From contig MU394056.1 of the NCBI GenBank assembly GCA_022578605.1, positions 930,001 to 994,000 on the forward strand: DNA of 64,000 nt. Reading direction: 5' to 3'. The notes below the pieces were generated by a model. It had not been told where the DNA came from. It ran no database searches and saw only the letters and a program-made list of their open reading frames with translations. This document shows positions 33,293 through 46,405 of this stretch, one piece after another; position 1 is the stretch's first letter, and every line of letters begins with the position of its first letter. A program made the position numbers and the translations under genes. The stretch comes from Camillea tinctor. Taxonomy: Eukaryota > Ascomycota > Sordariomycetes > Xylariales > Xylariaceae.

Positions 33293-36200
33293 ATGGCTGC
33301 TGTTATATTAAGTGCGCCGTGCGCAATCGGTACAGAGCGCGGATATGACTCGCCAGAGCTCCAGTTGCTCCAGTTTCTCACCGACACGGCGCGGACGACT
33401 CGATGCCATACATCCGATCTTCAGCGCCAATTGAAATCAATTGCACGGACGTGGGTTTCCGAGAGAACACGACACCCACTTGTGAGAAGTTCCCAGCATT
33501 CTTCTATGCTGTCCAGAATTCTTATGGCAGCAGCTCCTGAAAAGTCAAGGTCGACTAACACGGGTAGCAGCAGCAGGACGAGTGCGCATATACACCGTTG
33601 AATATCGTACTAAAGAGATCGCGACGGTCATTGAAGATATGTTACGATAGTTCCGCTTCACTCGCCACTCTCTCCGACCCGTCGCAGACTGGTGATGCTA
33701 CTAGTCAACGAAAGCGACAGAACAATCCATTGTTTAGCGATCCAGCATCCGAATTGTGTGTCGAATTTTCAAGCCAAGAAGGGGTCGTCCAACATGCGAG
33801 GAAAAAGAGCAAAAAAAACAACAATAATGTACCACCGCCTTCGTCTGCGGTCCCAGATAACCCCCAGGGGAACGAAGGCCCTCCCGATGGCGACGGCGAA
33901 CAAAACGGAGGTGATAATGGCCAGGGCGGTGGCAGTGACAATGGAGACGGTGATGATAAGAAGGATGATAAGAATGATGGCAAAAAGGACGACAAGGATG
34001 ACGAGAAGGATAGTAAAAAGGATGACAAGAAGGACAAGAAGAAAGACAAGGAGGAGAAAAAGGGCGACACGAATGTAGACGAGGCATGGGGATCGTTCGA
34101 GACGCCCACCGAGCCGCCCGCCGAGACGACCGGGAAGAAGAAGAAAAAGAGCAAGAGCCAGACCGAAGACAAGCTCGGATCACTAGAGGCTTCTGCCAAA
34201 TCAGAATTCCACGACGTTGAACTAGACGACCCGGGACCGTCCAACGGGTTCGACTTCAGCAACAGCGCAAAGGATCACCATACCGATAAGACCGAGTCTA
34301 AGGGTTCCAGTTTCGGCATCTTCGGCGGCACTTGGAATGCTGGTTTGACTTCCTGGGGTTGGGTTGGTGGACCCAAGGTGGTCGACAAGCTTGTGGGTAG
34401 GGATGAGAAAAAGAACGGCAGCACTGCTGGTCATCAAGACACTACGACGAAGGGCGGGGAGAATGCTACCCCCGAGAACAAGAGCAATGACAAGATCGAC
34501 GATGAGATTGACTTTGGTCTTACATCTGCCAGCAAAAAGGAGAAGAAGAAGAAGAAGAAGAATGGCATTTTAGATCCCGAACTCATAGACAACAAAGACC
34601 CCGTGGTCGATGATCAGGCTGCAAACCTGTTGACAGTCGACGATACTGGGGGCAACTTCGACACCACGACAAAGAAAAAGAGCAAGAAGGGAATGCTAGC
34701 ATCACTACTCACACCAGATCCTGAACCCAATATCGAAAATGATGCACCTGGGGCTATGGCAACTGAGAATGTTTGGGCAACGTCGACCAGCAAAAAGGAT
34801 AAGAAGAAGAAAAAAGGTACTATATTGGACTTGGAAGCGGATGTTGAGCCACCTAAAGAGCCAGAACCAGAGCCTCGTGATGCCGCAACCGATTTCTTCG
34901 AGGTTCCCTCTTCGAAAAAGGAGAAGAAGAAAAAGAAGGAAATCCTAGAGGAAACGAAAGAAGCGGAACCTCCAGCCCAGGAACCCGAACCCGAACCTTT
35001 CAAGGAAGTAGACGCCTGGGGAGATAGGTGGATGACGTCTAAATCAGACAAGAAGAAGAAGGGTGTAGCTGAAACCAAAGAGCCCGAACAACCAAATCCT
35101 AACCCGGAATTTGAAATGCCCGACGCTGATGATACCTGGGCTTGGGGGTTGGGTAAGAAGGAAAAGAAAAAAGTGAAGTCTGCTGAGGATGACAAAGTGG
35201 ACGAGTCGGTATCGTTTCCAGGAGTTACGAATTTAAAGCCAGACAACTCCTGGATTACCTCAGCTAATGCAAAGAAAGAAAAGAGAAAAAAGGCCAAGGA
35301 TACTATCCTTGACCCGGAACCAGTTGTGGAGGCAAAGGTTGAGGAAGATACCAAAGAATCCTCGGCAAAGGCTGCCGAGGAGGACGGCTGGGCTATTTTT
35401 GGTGCCTTCAAGAAGAACAAAAGCAGCGATCTAGAGCCTGAACAAGTTCCTGAACCCCCGCCAGAGTCCAAGCCCGAAAAGGACGAAGATAGTTGGCCAC
35501 ATTGGGATCCAGCTCCGACCAAGAAGAAAAATAAGAAAAGTAAAGGTACCGAGGATACCAAGGACCCGGAACCTAAGAAAGAGGCAGATTCGAGTTTGTG
35601 GCCTCTTTCTAAAAAAGACAAAAAGAAAAAGAAAGGTCATCACGACGACGAGACTACTAAGAAGTCAGACACACAACCTGAGCATGAGCCCGAGCCCGAG
35701 CCCGAACCTGAACCTGAACCTGAACCAGCGCCTAGAAAGGAAGAGGGCATAGCTTGGACGTTGGGTCTGTCAAAGAAGGAGAAGAAGAAAAAGAAGAAGG
35801 GTGCTGTAGAACCTGAAGCTCCGGAGGAAGATCCGCAACCTGTTGTCTTGCCTGAACCTGAGCCCCAACCCGAACCAGAATCTGAAGCCGTCAAAGAAGA
35901 GAAAGAAGATGACTCCTGGGGTCTTTTTAGTTCTAAGAAAGAAAAAAAGAAAAAGAAGAAGTCTGCCATTGAAGAAATACCACAGGATCCTACTCCAGAG
36001 CCCGAGCCCGAGCCGGAAGGCGGGGTGGGAGATGATGACTTGGCAGCCTGGGCTACCTCTACATACGAGAAGAAGAAGAAGAAAAAGAAAGGTACCACAG
36101 AGGAAGAGTCCATCAAAGACCCGGAGCCAGAACCAGATCACATATCCGATCTCGCACCAGATCCCGCGCCAGATCCAGCGCTGGATGATGACCTACTAGC

Positions 36201-39200
36201 CATCAGCACTTCTAAGGAGAAAAAGAAAAAGAGCAAAGCCGCTGTAGAGGATTCTCCTAAAACATCAGAATTAGCAGCTGCTAAGCTCAAGGATATCAAA
36301 GAATCCAAAAAGGAAAAGGAGTCCAAGAAGGAGAAGGATCCCAAGAAGGAAAAGGATTCTAAAAGGGAGAAAGAGTCCAAGAAGGAAAAAGAATCCAGGA
36401 AGGAAAAGAAGAAGAAGAAAGGCGCCCTTGATGATGAACTGTCACAACCGGAAGTGACGCCAGATCCCGAACTTGAAGCGCAATCTGGTCATGAACCAGA
36501 TCCCGAACCTACAGAAGAACATGGCGGCGTGTGGAGCTTCTTCGGTGGTGGTAGTAAAAAGACCTCGAAGAAGACCAAGACTGAGAGCCCAGTTGAAACT
36601 ACTCCCGTGGCTACGGCAGACGAACATGATGAAGGATGGTTTGGCTGGGGCAAGAAAAAGGACAAGACCTCGGATGCTCTCATTGAAGTGAACAAAGAGC
36701 CAGAACCTGGTATGGCACCACCTGCGGTACCTGAAGCTGACGATGTTGGCCATGACGAAGACTTTTGGAATAATCATGGAACCAGCAAAAGGAGCAGGAA
36801 GAATGCTGACGGCAGTCTGATACCAGATTCCATTGAGGAGCCTAAGGGCGATGATGTATGGTCTTCGAGCAAGTCCAAGAAAGACAAGAAGAAGAAAGGC
36901 AGTAAGAATGCCCCAGTCGAGGTTGAAAACAACTCCTACCTCAACGGTGTCAGGCCGGATTCGGTAGAAGAATACAAGGAGAGCAAAGTGGATGATGATG
37001 ATGACTGGGCTTGGGGAAGCTCGAAGAAAGACAAGAAATCCCCACCACCCGCTCCCACTCCGCCTTCTTACGATATGGGTGAACATTCCCATGAACTAGA
37101 GGAAAATGTCTGGGGTGAACGTATAGTCGAAGATGAAGATAAGGTTGCGGCTGAAGCACTTGAGCGCGAAATTGCTGCAGAAGAGGAAGAACATGCTGAA
37201 CTTGCTGCCAAGAAGAAGCTCAGAGGTAAAGACAAGAAAAGATTTCAAGAGCTAACCAATAACATCGAGAGACGCGCGGAAGAGAAGGCTGCCAAAGAGG
37301 CCGAAGAACAAGCCGCGCGTGATGCTGAAGAGAAAGCTGCAGCCGAAGCTTTAGAGGCTGAACAGAAAGCTGCCGTTGAAGCTCGCGAAGCTGAGATTGC
37401 CATGGAGGAGGAAGAGTTGGAGAAGCTAACAAAGAAAAGCCAAAGGAAGACGTTAAGAAGGAAAGACCAAGAGCGGCTCGACGAGCTCACGGCGAAAGCC
37501 AAGGCCCGCGCTGAAGAGAAAGCCGCCATGGAACCCGACGAACAGGATGTAGCTGAGGCTGATGACCAAGATGACCAAGACAACCAAGCCGCGCATGAGG
37601 CTGAGGAGCAGGCTGCGCGTGAAGCCGAAGAACAGGCGGCGCGCGAGGCTGAGGAACAGGCACAAGCAGCCCGTGAGGCAGAGGAAGAGGCAGAGCGTCA
37701 AAGGCAAGAAGCAGAGGCGGCCTCTAAGAAGAAGTCTAAGAAAAGTTCGAAATCGGAGGACAAGAAATCTAAATCGAAGAAAGAGAGCAAGAAGGGCAAA
37801 GAGAGTGTTAAGAAGGATCATAAGGACGATGACAGGGATGACGACAAGGACGGCGATATGGATGATAGCAAGGATATTGATAACAAGGATGAGTGTGATG
37901 AGAAAGGGGGCGATGATGATCTTGGCAATATTGACCTAACCGCTGAGCAAGCTGAAGAGATCCTATCGGGGTTACCGCCGCCAAAAAAGCCCAAAGAAAG
38001 CGAGCCATGGTCATTTTGGGGTATCAAATCCAGCCCAAGGAACGAATCCCCAGAAGCAGTAAGTATCTATAATAATTCTACTACTGCATGCCTAGGCAGA
38101 GTAGAGATTATGTTTGCTAAGCCGTCACAGATCCAGGAATTTGATACGATCGAACGAGATGCGTCATCTTCTTCCAAAGCCGCCAAGGATGACTTAGCAC
38201 CACCTCCTAGACGGGCCAAAGGTAACAAACTTGCAGAAAAATTGAAAAAGTTCGAGCCGATGAGAGACGAAGACGAGCTGGTCACTACACCGCCTGCACC
38301 TCCTCCTCCACCCTCTTCGGATGATCAAAGGTCAAAACCTTCGAAGATTATCCCCGGAGGTTTCCCATTCGAGGATGATGGAGACGAGATTGTCGATATA
38401 ATCGATATGACGCCAGCAGAGAAGAAGCCGAGAAGGAGCAGTAAGAGGGACAAGTTCAGGGATGAGGCAATTCCACCTGCCGCTCCCCCTCCTCCAGCTG
38501 TGCCCGATGTTCCAACGGGTCCCGTAACACCACCTGATGGTAGATCTTCGAAAAGGGATCGAATGAAAATTAGTCGCGACGGAGGTCCATCTTGGGGGAT
38601 GTGGTCAGCTTCACCACGCAAGGAAGAGAAGGCAGCGAAATCAAGATCCGATGAAAGGAAAGTTAGGAAGGAAAGAGAGGAGAAAGGCTCATCCAAGGGT
38701 TCGTCCTCAGACAAGGCAGAACGGCACGAGAGGAAACCCACAGCAGCCTACAAGTCCCGTGTGAACAGCACGTTCCAAAGCACTCCTCCACTGTCTCGGT
38801 CCATGTCAACTCGCGAGAAGCGCCATGGCGAAAGCCGATCCAAGAGTTCGCGTCGCCCTTCGTTTGATATGAGCGGTGGTTTGGTGTCGCCACCCCCCGA
38901 AGAAGTCCCCGAGATGACTTCGAAAGCTGCCAAGATCTTTGGTGTTGACCAGGGTCACAGCCGCAAGAGCTCAAAGGCACGCCGCACTGATGAAGACGAC
39001 ATGTTCGTAGTGGACACTGCCGATGTTGCGCATGACCCGGAAAGATCAACTCGGAAGCGACCCAAGGTATGATGAACGTCCCCTATACAAGCCCTAACTT
39101 TACTGATTCATTCTAGGCGAGGCCAGACGACGACGATATCGCGATACCTGACGCGGGAGGATTTACCGATATGGCAAACCCTCGGCGGTCAGCCTCAATC

Positions 39201-40487
39201 TCAAAGAAAGGCTTTGCTGGTCTATTCGGAGGATTTAAGTCTTCGAACCAACAACCCCCCTATGCTGACCTCCGTCCCGTTCGCCCTGTGCGTCCCGAAC
39301 AACCCCGTCAGGGTACATACAATGACTACGCACCCGATGGCGAGAGGAATCTTGATGATCGGACCGGCGCTAGACCCACACCTCGCCATCGCAACACGTA
39401 CCCGGGTCACCCCGTAGGCGATGACAGAAGGCCCAGTAATAGGGAGCCAGGTCACCCCGACCTTCGTCGCCATAACACGTTTTATGACCATGTTGCGGAA
39501 GACGAAACTCGTGACCATAGGGTTTCCCGTTCTGGAACAACTCGTCAGGGCGCTTATCATACTACAGATGAAGAAAGACGGCCTGAAAAGAGAGTGAAGC
39601 ATGCCTACCGACAAAGCGGTATTATCGAACCCGACGCGGATGCAGAGCGTGAAGCACGTCGTGCCGCCCGCCGAGCAAGAAAAGAAGAGGAAAAGGCCGC
39701 TGAAGATGCTCGCCGGGCAAAGGATGATGCTAAACGCGACAGGCGTCGAAGGCAAGAGGAAGAAGCCGAGGCACGGAGGCAAGAGGAGCGCGAAGCCAGA
39801 CGAGCGGAAAGGAGGGCAGCTCGCGAGGCTGAGCGTCGCGCCATTGAGGAAGCCGAAGCGAGAGAAGCCGAAAGGGCAGAAAGACGCCGACTTCGCCGGA
39901 TGGAAAGAGAATCTGCCCCTGCTGTTGGCTACGCGGAAGCCGAGGAAGAAGCTCGTCGAGCTGCTCGTCACGAGCGACGTCGTTCGCGTTACATGGACGC
40001 TTCAGAGGACGAGGAACGCAGACGGAGACGTGAGGCTAGGCGCCCAGAAGAGAAATCCAGTTACCGACGATCCGCACCTGTCGTTGATGAATATGGGTAC
40101 ACCCAAGAAAGGACTTCCAGGCATACAGTTGACGAGCCCAGGAAGAACGTGGCCTGGCCACACTCAGGTACGAGCTCGTGGGTAAAAGAACATTCGGACG
40201 CTGGACCCCCACCCCCTGACGAACATGCTGCAGAGGCACCCCAAGGAACAGACGATGAAGAGGCCCGCCGCGCGGAACGTCGGGCCCGAAGACGAGCTGC
40301 TAAGTACGGCGAGGCCGAAGCCGAAGTAGAAGACGACCAGCGACGCCGACGGGCGCGCCGCGAAGAGCGAGAACGCAGAGACCGCCGCGGCAATTCCGAC
40401 GGCAGCGGAGGTGAGAAGGGAGCCCGGGATTCATTTTTCACAGAGACGCCTCGAAGTAGCTGGTGGAGAAAACTGACAGGAGCCTAA
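33293..40487 (+). CDS. giant Lys-rich / Glu-Pro-rich repetitive protein (involucrin-repeat-like)
   Basis: Four exons, 33293-33481, 33568-38058, 38131-39066 and 39117-40487, give 2,328 residues. The 72 nt second intron is a multiple of three without a stop, but its GTAAGT donor and CACAG acceptor mark it as a real intron. The N-terminal about 120 residues look globular (AIGTERGYDSPELQLLQF, CAYTPLNIVLKRSRRSLKIC). Residues of about 200-1,250 consist of around 20 variable modules. Each has a Trp-containing acidic segment, a basic block such as SKKEKKKKKKG, and an EPEPEPEP-type stretch. A helical Ala/Glu-rich segment with repeated REAEEQAA follows, then a Ser/Lys/Arg-rich part with Pro runs. The last exon is a highly charged Arg/Glu helix ending SSWWRKLTGA. 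Filamentous-fungal databases hold similar proteins named involucrin-repeat proteins, some being Woronin-body tethers; that link is inference. Localisation is unknown; no signal peptide or membrane segment is visible. Confidence 0.82.
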
Positions 40488-42984
40488 ATTGCAACCAAAG
40501 ACAACGGATATAAGACAGGAGTCTCAGTGGCGCCAGCAGGGCTATCATCGTATTCGCATTCCCACATTCCACGTCGGTCATTCGGTCGGTTTTCGTCGTC
40601 TTCCGGATCCAAGTCCAGGTCGAAGGGTTTCGCTATCGGAAAGTTCTTTTGTGGCGGTTCAGGGTGAACGGTTACCCTCTCTTATCATTTTCGCATCTAA
40701 CCCAATTCCGGTCCTTTTCTTTTTATTTTTCTTCTCGAATTACCCAAATCACTCGTTTCTCAACTAGGTGGGCAAGTGGATAGGTGAATGGATGGGTAGG
40801 ATGGAGAAGCGATGGAGGGTTATACATTTATATACCTACCTACCTACCTACCTACCTAGCCTACGTATATCGTATCTCTCTGTCTCGTTCTCTCTTCCCA
40901 TCCAACCAACCTATCCAGCTACCTGACCTACCCACCATCTCTTGAACGTTGCATCGATTTTCTTTTCTGTCTGAACCCCTCACTCAATAAGTACGACGTG
41001 TGGGATGGAGTTGGTTGGGCGCGGGCGAGTGGTGTTCGGATGTGCGCGTCATCTCTAATAGGCTGTCACCTACCTGGGTTTCTTATCTCTCGTGTGTGCT
41101 CATGCATGCGCGTGTTTTGTGCGTAGATGGTAGTATGTACGTGCGTACATGCGATATTTGGGCACGTATGTATGGACGAACCGATGAATGAATGTACGTT
41201 TGGAATGGCGTATGTGTGTTATGTATGTATGTGTGTATGTAAGTAATGTCACTGACACGTGGCGAGGCTGAAGGGGGGATGAGGGAAAGAGAGGGGTGTG
41301 GATGTTGATTTGGACTTTTGGAAGAAGCTGTTTTGTTTTACGCAAATTCATGATAGGGAGTCTGTTACTACTGATATTCATCTTTTCTTGTCTTGTTTTA
41401 TTTTAACTAGCTATTTAACACGGCGCAAATGAGAGATATCATCCTTAACTTTATGTTCATCTAGCAAGAAACTCTCCGCATAACCGATATGGAAAAGAAG
41501 AGACTTGAATATATACACCTGTATGGTAACCTATATGCATATTTGTGGTTATAACCTAACTACCCACCTTCAAACCGCAGATATCGAATATCATAGGCCT
41601 CCCAGTCCGGTTGGGTAGTAGATGGGTCAACCAACTGCTGTTAGGTCTCAGTTTCCCCGTGGAGAGCGAGCGAATCAGAAAAGGGGTCTGAACCATCCGT
41701 TTGGCCCATCGTGTTTTACTCGCTGCTGGACTCCGATTTCTTGTCTTTGAGCCTTCAAAGCGGCAGTGCGCAGTAACAGTATTATACTACCTACCTAGGC
41801 CGTATCTTATACCTAAGTCGTTAGGCTCTGTCAACAATTAAGCTTCCATTTTATCCCCTCCTCCAGCTATAATTTGGTGGCTCGTGATATGAGTATCTAG
41901 GTTAGAAAAGTAGGAGATCAGTAAGGAACTTGAGCTACCCATCTCGCTAATTATGCATCTCGTCCATTTACAGCTTTCCTCCCGGATGACTTCGCCAGCC
42001 CTTGCCCGTTTTCCCTGGGTTTAATATTCACCTCCCATCACATGCTCTCTATTACTACTATTATTACCATAGATCTGATGACGAGTAAAAGGGGCGGAAG
42101 GGTTCGGAGACGTCTTGGTTAGTTGTCTGTCACGCGGGGTAAGTAGACAGCTCTCTCCAGCCTACCAACGCATGATGAACGTAGTAGGGAGTTAATATAT
42201 ATACTTCCAACAACGGAAGTCGTATTCTACCTACCCCGTATCGTAGATCGTTCGTTGGCTGGGTCGGACCCTGTCTGTCATGTGTGTCATGCACAACCGG
42301 TGTCGTTTTCTTTTCTTTTTTTAATTCCCTCCTCCCCTGCCGCTAGCCGCAAGCCTCCCTCTAAGGGCACGAAGGCAAGAGGGCGCGAAGGAGGAAGAAG
42401 TACCTCCCGGGTTGTTTCTCTAGGGGTTTATTTATTTGCAACCTGTAGGTTAGCTAAGCACCACAGCCAATATGCAGCCCCCCGCGTGGTAGCTAGTACC
42501 ATTGTACCTGGTATCATCGGAAATAGAAGCGGATAGTTATGCGCGCGATACAAAAATCAGAGGCTCTGCCGTGTGAAAACTTCAAGGGAAAAGTTGGGTC
42601 TGGTGTATCGGGGACTTGGAGATCGTACATACATATCTATTTTTATATACCTCCTTACACCTTAGGGGGGCAATGTCAAAACCTCATGGACATCATGGGT
42701 CTCCCTTCCATGAGGTAAAACAAAGTTGCTCACATACAAATGGACCTTTTATTTGTTTATCATTAATTATGGTCTAGTTCCAAGTCACCAACAGGTATAT
42801 CACGAGGCATCTAGTATAAACTTAGGTTATGACAATGTTGTTGTCTTTTTTTTTTTTTGGCGCGAGTGTCAACTATAATTACATGAAATGATGTTGCTCA
42901 TACCAACAGCAAGTTCCCTCCATTTTCTCGGCGATCATAGACTTGCCCTGTATAGCTATGCCCGTAAGCTAGCAAAGCACCCAC
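40488..42984. other. 2.5 kb spacer
   Basis: No supported gene. It contains the 3' end of the giant gene, a TACC/CTAC tetranucleotide array at about 40833-40857, TATG/TGTA-rich sequence at 41110-41250, and AT-rich sequence with a T run at 42849-42860. ORFs such as 42255-42536 have no coding character. Confidence 0.6.
40833..40857. repeat. TACC microsatellite
   Basis: Six tandem TACC units in the 3' flank of the giant repeat-protein gene, the same unit as the array at 6337. Confidence 0.85.
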
Positions 42985-43722
42985 TTAGCAGAGTCCTCCT
43001 CTCGGCGGTAGCTGCAGAGCATTGGGCGGCAGCAGCATCTTGGCTCTCCAGCTCAGAACCTCTAGTTGCATGGCCATCTGATCAAGCTTGTCCTTCAGAC
43101 CTCGGAGCTCCTTCACATACTCTTGGACGGCACTGTTGAGTTCAAAGACGGGGCCATTCCCGCGGTAGATCTCCTCAAGCTTAGCCTTGAGCATATCGAG
43201 CTCGGCTTTTTGGTCAGCGATCGTCTTTTCCTTTGATCTGAGGACGTTGATGACCATAGTACGGTGCTGTGCATAACTGTCATTTTTGGCAGTGTCGGTG
43301 ACTGTGGTCTTGTCGGAAGGCTTAGCACCATCAGCGGTTTCCTGAGCATTACTGGTGACTTTGGCAGCATCGGCGACTTGGGCTTCTTTGGCATCACCAG
43401 CATCCTTCGTGTTTTGCTCGTTCTTTGCCATGTTGGTGGGACCAGACTCCATTTTGCTATCAGAAGCAGCACTACTTCAACTATTAGTAAGATCAATCTA
43501 GATTCTGAAAGATGGTACAAACCTCAGACTTGGATTGGGCTTTGGTTCCGGGTGCAATCCTGTAGCAGAATTGGCAGGTCTCTTAGGAGTTGCAGCTCCT
43601 TCGTCCTCAGACTCTTCTTTCCTTTTCCGCTTCAGTATTGTGTAGATAGGGACGCCAGTTCGGTTGCTCTCTTCAATACATTCAGTGATGTTATCAACAA
43701 TTAAAACCTCATCACGCGGCAT
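42985..43722 (-). CDS. coiled-coil protein with nuclear-type basic motif, unrecognised
   Basis: Exons 43722-43523 and 43471-42985 join in phase through a GTTTGT donor, an ACTAAT branch site and a GTAG acceptor to give 228 residues. The N terminus (PRDEVLIVDNITECIEESN) is hydrophilic with short hydrophobic strands. It is followed by a basic cluster LKRKRK and a TPKRP motif that resemble nuclear localisation signals. A low-complexity Ala/Asp/Lys/Thr linker follows. The C-terminal half is a predicted long helix with heptad-like leucines (ADQKAELDMLKAKLEEIY, then KELRGLKDKLDQMAMQLEVL). No domain or family is recognised. The intron position, clean phase and coding character support a real gene. 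Its 3' end faces the 3' end of the giant gene. Confidence 0.65.
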
Positions 43723-44294
43723 TGTGAATGGTTGGTGATGAACAAGAAAGAGGGAACAACAGGTCTGGTGACTGGTGTACTGTAGTAGAACTAGATAGTT
43801 GACTAGGATTCACACAAGCCAGTGCAGGTGGTGCAACTTGCTTGCGTGAAGAATACCAACAAGCAATGATCATGCACCAAGAAGTTGCGTGGAAAAAGAA
43901 AAAGGGAAGAGGGGAGAGAGAAAGCAGGTGCAGGAAGAGTGGTGGAAATAAATGCTGATGGCAAACAATACCTAGGTACAAATCAACAATACAAAACAAC
44001 AATAAAAATCAACAATAGAATAAAAGCAAACATGTATTCATTAAAAAGGGCAAGAGGGCAAGTGCAACTCATGGTGCCAGGGCCGGGTGTCCTCCGTGTT
44101 CCTTCCTAAGTAGCAACCTATGTATATATCTCTCTTCTCCGGAGCAACCGGGGCAGCCGGGGAAACTACTTAGTTTTCCCACAATGATGAGGAACAAAGC
44201 ACATATAGGGCCTAATAACAATGTCCCTTCCAAAAGAAGCACACGTGGGGTAGAAGTTAACCTGCCTCCCTCCCAAAACACAATCACCGTCTTC

Positions 44295-44351
44295 GGCTGG
44301 TTGGTGTAGCGGCGATAGGAGGAGACCCGGGTGCAAATCCCGGCGTGCGCA
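44295..44351 (+). pseudogene. tRNA-derived fragment (A box, T arm and 3' acceptor strand)
   Basis: TGGTGTAGCGG at 44302-44312 fits the A-box consensus at tRNA position 8. A perfect T arm follows at 44327-44343: stem CCGGG/CCCGG around the 7-base loop TGCAAAT, which differs from TTCRANY only at the second base. CGTGCGC plus a discriminator A at 44344-44351 would be the 3' acceptor strand. The matching 5' strand (GCGCACG) is missing and there is no room for an anticodon arm between the A box and the T arm. A T run (from 44359, mainly 44380-44391) follows and could stop RNA polymerase III. This is a truncated tRNA copy or short SINE-like element, not a working tRNA. Confidence 0.4.
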
Positions 44352-46399
44352 TTCACCCCTTCCCTTTTTCTTTTCTTTTCTTTTTTTTTTGTTTATCCCT
44401 ACGTCTTTCAGTACCTAGAGGTTCATAGTTCGATTCCATGCTTGACACTAGCATGTGCATATATATATAAGGAATATGATTTCGATAATACTATATTCTC
44501 TTCACGATAGTCCTATTACCATGATCCATATTTGGCTTAGCACATTGCAAGCATAAAAAACATACTGTATAGAGATGATGTCTCCTTACAAGAAATATTC
44601 AACATTATACCACTATCACCATTATTTATATGTAACTAGTAAGTATTTCTCTAAAAATGTTTGGCTTGCTAAAGAAATAGGGGTATTGTCAGGACACACA
44701 AAAGCCATCTGCTATTATCAATCTTCCTTGTTTTCCTTTTCATCATATCCTCAGTTTTGCTAGCCATCAGGTTTAAATTATTGGAAACAGAACTTCGTGT
44801 TCTGCCTTGTTAACCTTGCCATTGTCATTATTGGTCATGGTACTAAGTACAATAGCTTCTCCTGTTCACTCTAGTTTGTAGCCTTGGCCGCCATCAAGGT
44901 ATTCTATCCAACAACGCATCATATTACCCAACCTATGATGAATTTATAGTTTTTATTGAGATATCACAGAATAATAGCAAGGCACATAACGGCAAATACA
45001 GATAGGGTAAGCAAGTCAGTTTACCTGGCTAATATCAGAAGACCATATTCGACAAACCTGTAGAAATAAACGGGATGGTAATGAATATGCTCACTGCTGG
45101 TGCTGATATAAATCGACACAATCAATGCTTAAATGAGAATTACCTTCACGCCCTCTTTTCCCTAGTGCTTGTTCATGATATTGCTCATAGTCTTGGTTGG
45201 GGAATATGAGATTTCTAACAAGAGAGCTGGCTACTGGGGCAGACATATGTAATAGATGGCAGGGGACACCTTCCTGGGACAAACGCAGCTATCCTCGTAC
45301 AGGACTCCGGAGTCTATTATTGTGAAGTACTATTGATTTTGATACTGTATAGATATGTGCGAACGAGATACCCGGAAAGCCCCCTGCGAGTGCGGCACAT
45401 AGCCCGGCATATTGACGTTCGACCCAATCCTAACATGGGCTGAAGACCTTAATTTAAAATGCCTCTGATTATTTCCGGCGATAAACATGGGGTCTTGAGA
45501 AATCCCATGGTTTTCATAATCATAGATATGCGAAGTGAAGGTGTTGTGTTGTATTATGCTCCTAAAGACACTAGCCCTGCTTTTGAATAATATCACCAGC
45601 CCATCCCCATACTATACTGATCGATATAACTAGATTTCTATGCCTGCTGTTTAGGGAAATTCCTCATTCTGTATAAGAGCACCGAATATGAGAGTGATAG
45701 ATTCATGGATTCATGCAAGTACGATCGTCTGCTCGGTTCGTGGCGTCGGATCTACGCACCTGTCTCACTTATAAAGCTACAACTCTCAGACCATTCAAGT
45801 GATATTTCAAAGCAAGTGTGTATTCTATTGAAGTCTTCATCTCCGCCCCAAAAGCCCATTATGGACTACAACACGGTTTACTATGCAATATGGACCAATA
45901 ATAAGCAGGTATTAAAAGGACAATTCCATAGTGAGTATCTCCGAATGGGTTTGAGGAAATTTGAATATACCGTACGACTCTCGCTTGACTTTTAGGGGCC
46001 GGCGTCATATCCATCATCTTTACTCCCTGAAGGCTATCTTGTATGCGAACGAATACCGCTGCTTGCCATAAATTCTTACATCGAGTTGCCAAAGATCTAC
46101 AACGTATAGTCATATAATTAATAGGGGTAATCGATGAGCTGTATAAGCGGGTGAGTTGATCGACAGCAGCCACATACCCGATATGCAGCTTAGCTATAAA
46201 GCCTCGTTGACGAGCATCACGGCTGGAATTAAATAAATATATAGATATCTGGTGAAATATCCCTTCACATAATAAATCTCACCTTAAACCTGAACTAACA
46301 CTACATATTTCTATCATTTTACCTATCTAATAATCTTAATCGTAACTCCACGCTCCATCCCCAACCCTCACGAAGCCACGCCAACGATATCCCCCTATC

Positions 46400-46405
46400 T
46401 ATAAA
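46400..46405 (+). promoter_or_regulatory. TATA box
   Basis: TATAAA 30 bases upstream of the ATG of the secreted-protein gene. The sequence between is CA-rich (CACAAAGCACTCAACAACAC), typical of a highly expressed fungal gene with a short leader. Confidence 0.45.

Noticed and set aside
33705..34262. 185-codon minus-strand Ser/Phe/Leu-rich ORF
   Set aside because: Antisense shadow of the Gly/Asp/Lys-rich start of the same gene.
34614..35621. 335-codon minus-strand ORF within the giant repeat gene
   Set aside because: It is the antisense shadow of AAG/GAA-rich codons, which read as Ser/Phe/Leu without stops. The plus strand has splice sites, a start and protein-like structure.
36442..37092. 216-codon minus-strand ORF with hydrophobic runs
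   Set aside because: Same cause: antisense of Lys/Glu/Asp-rich coding sequence. The hydrophobic runs mirror the lysine blocks.
45705..45995. 96-codon ORF in the AT-rich spacer
   Set aside because: No recognisable domain, no intron signals and AT-driven codons; cannot be supported as a gene.
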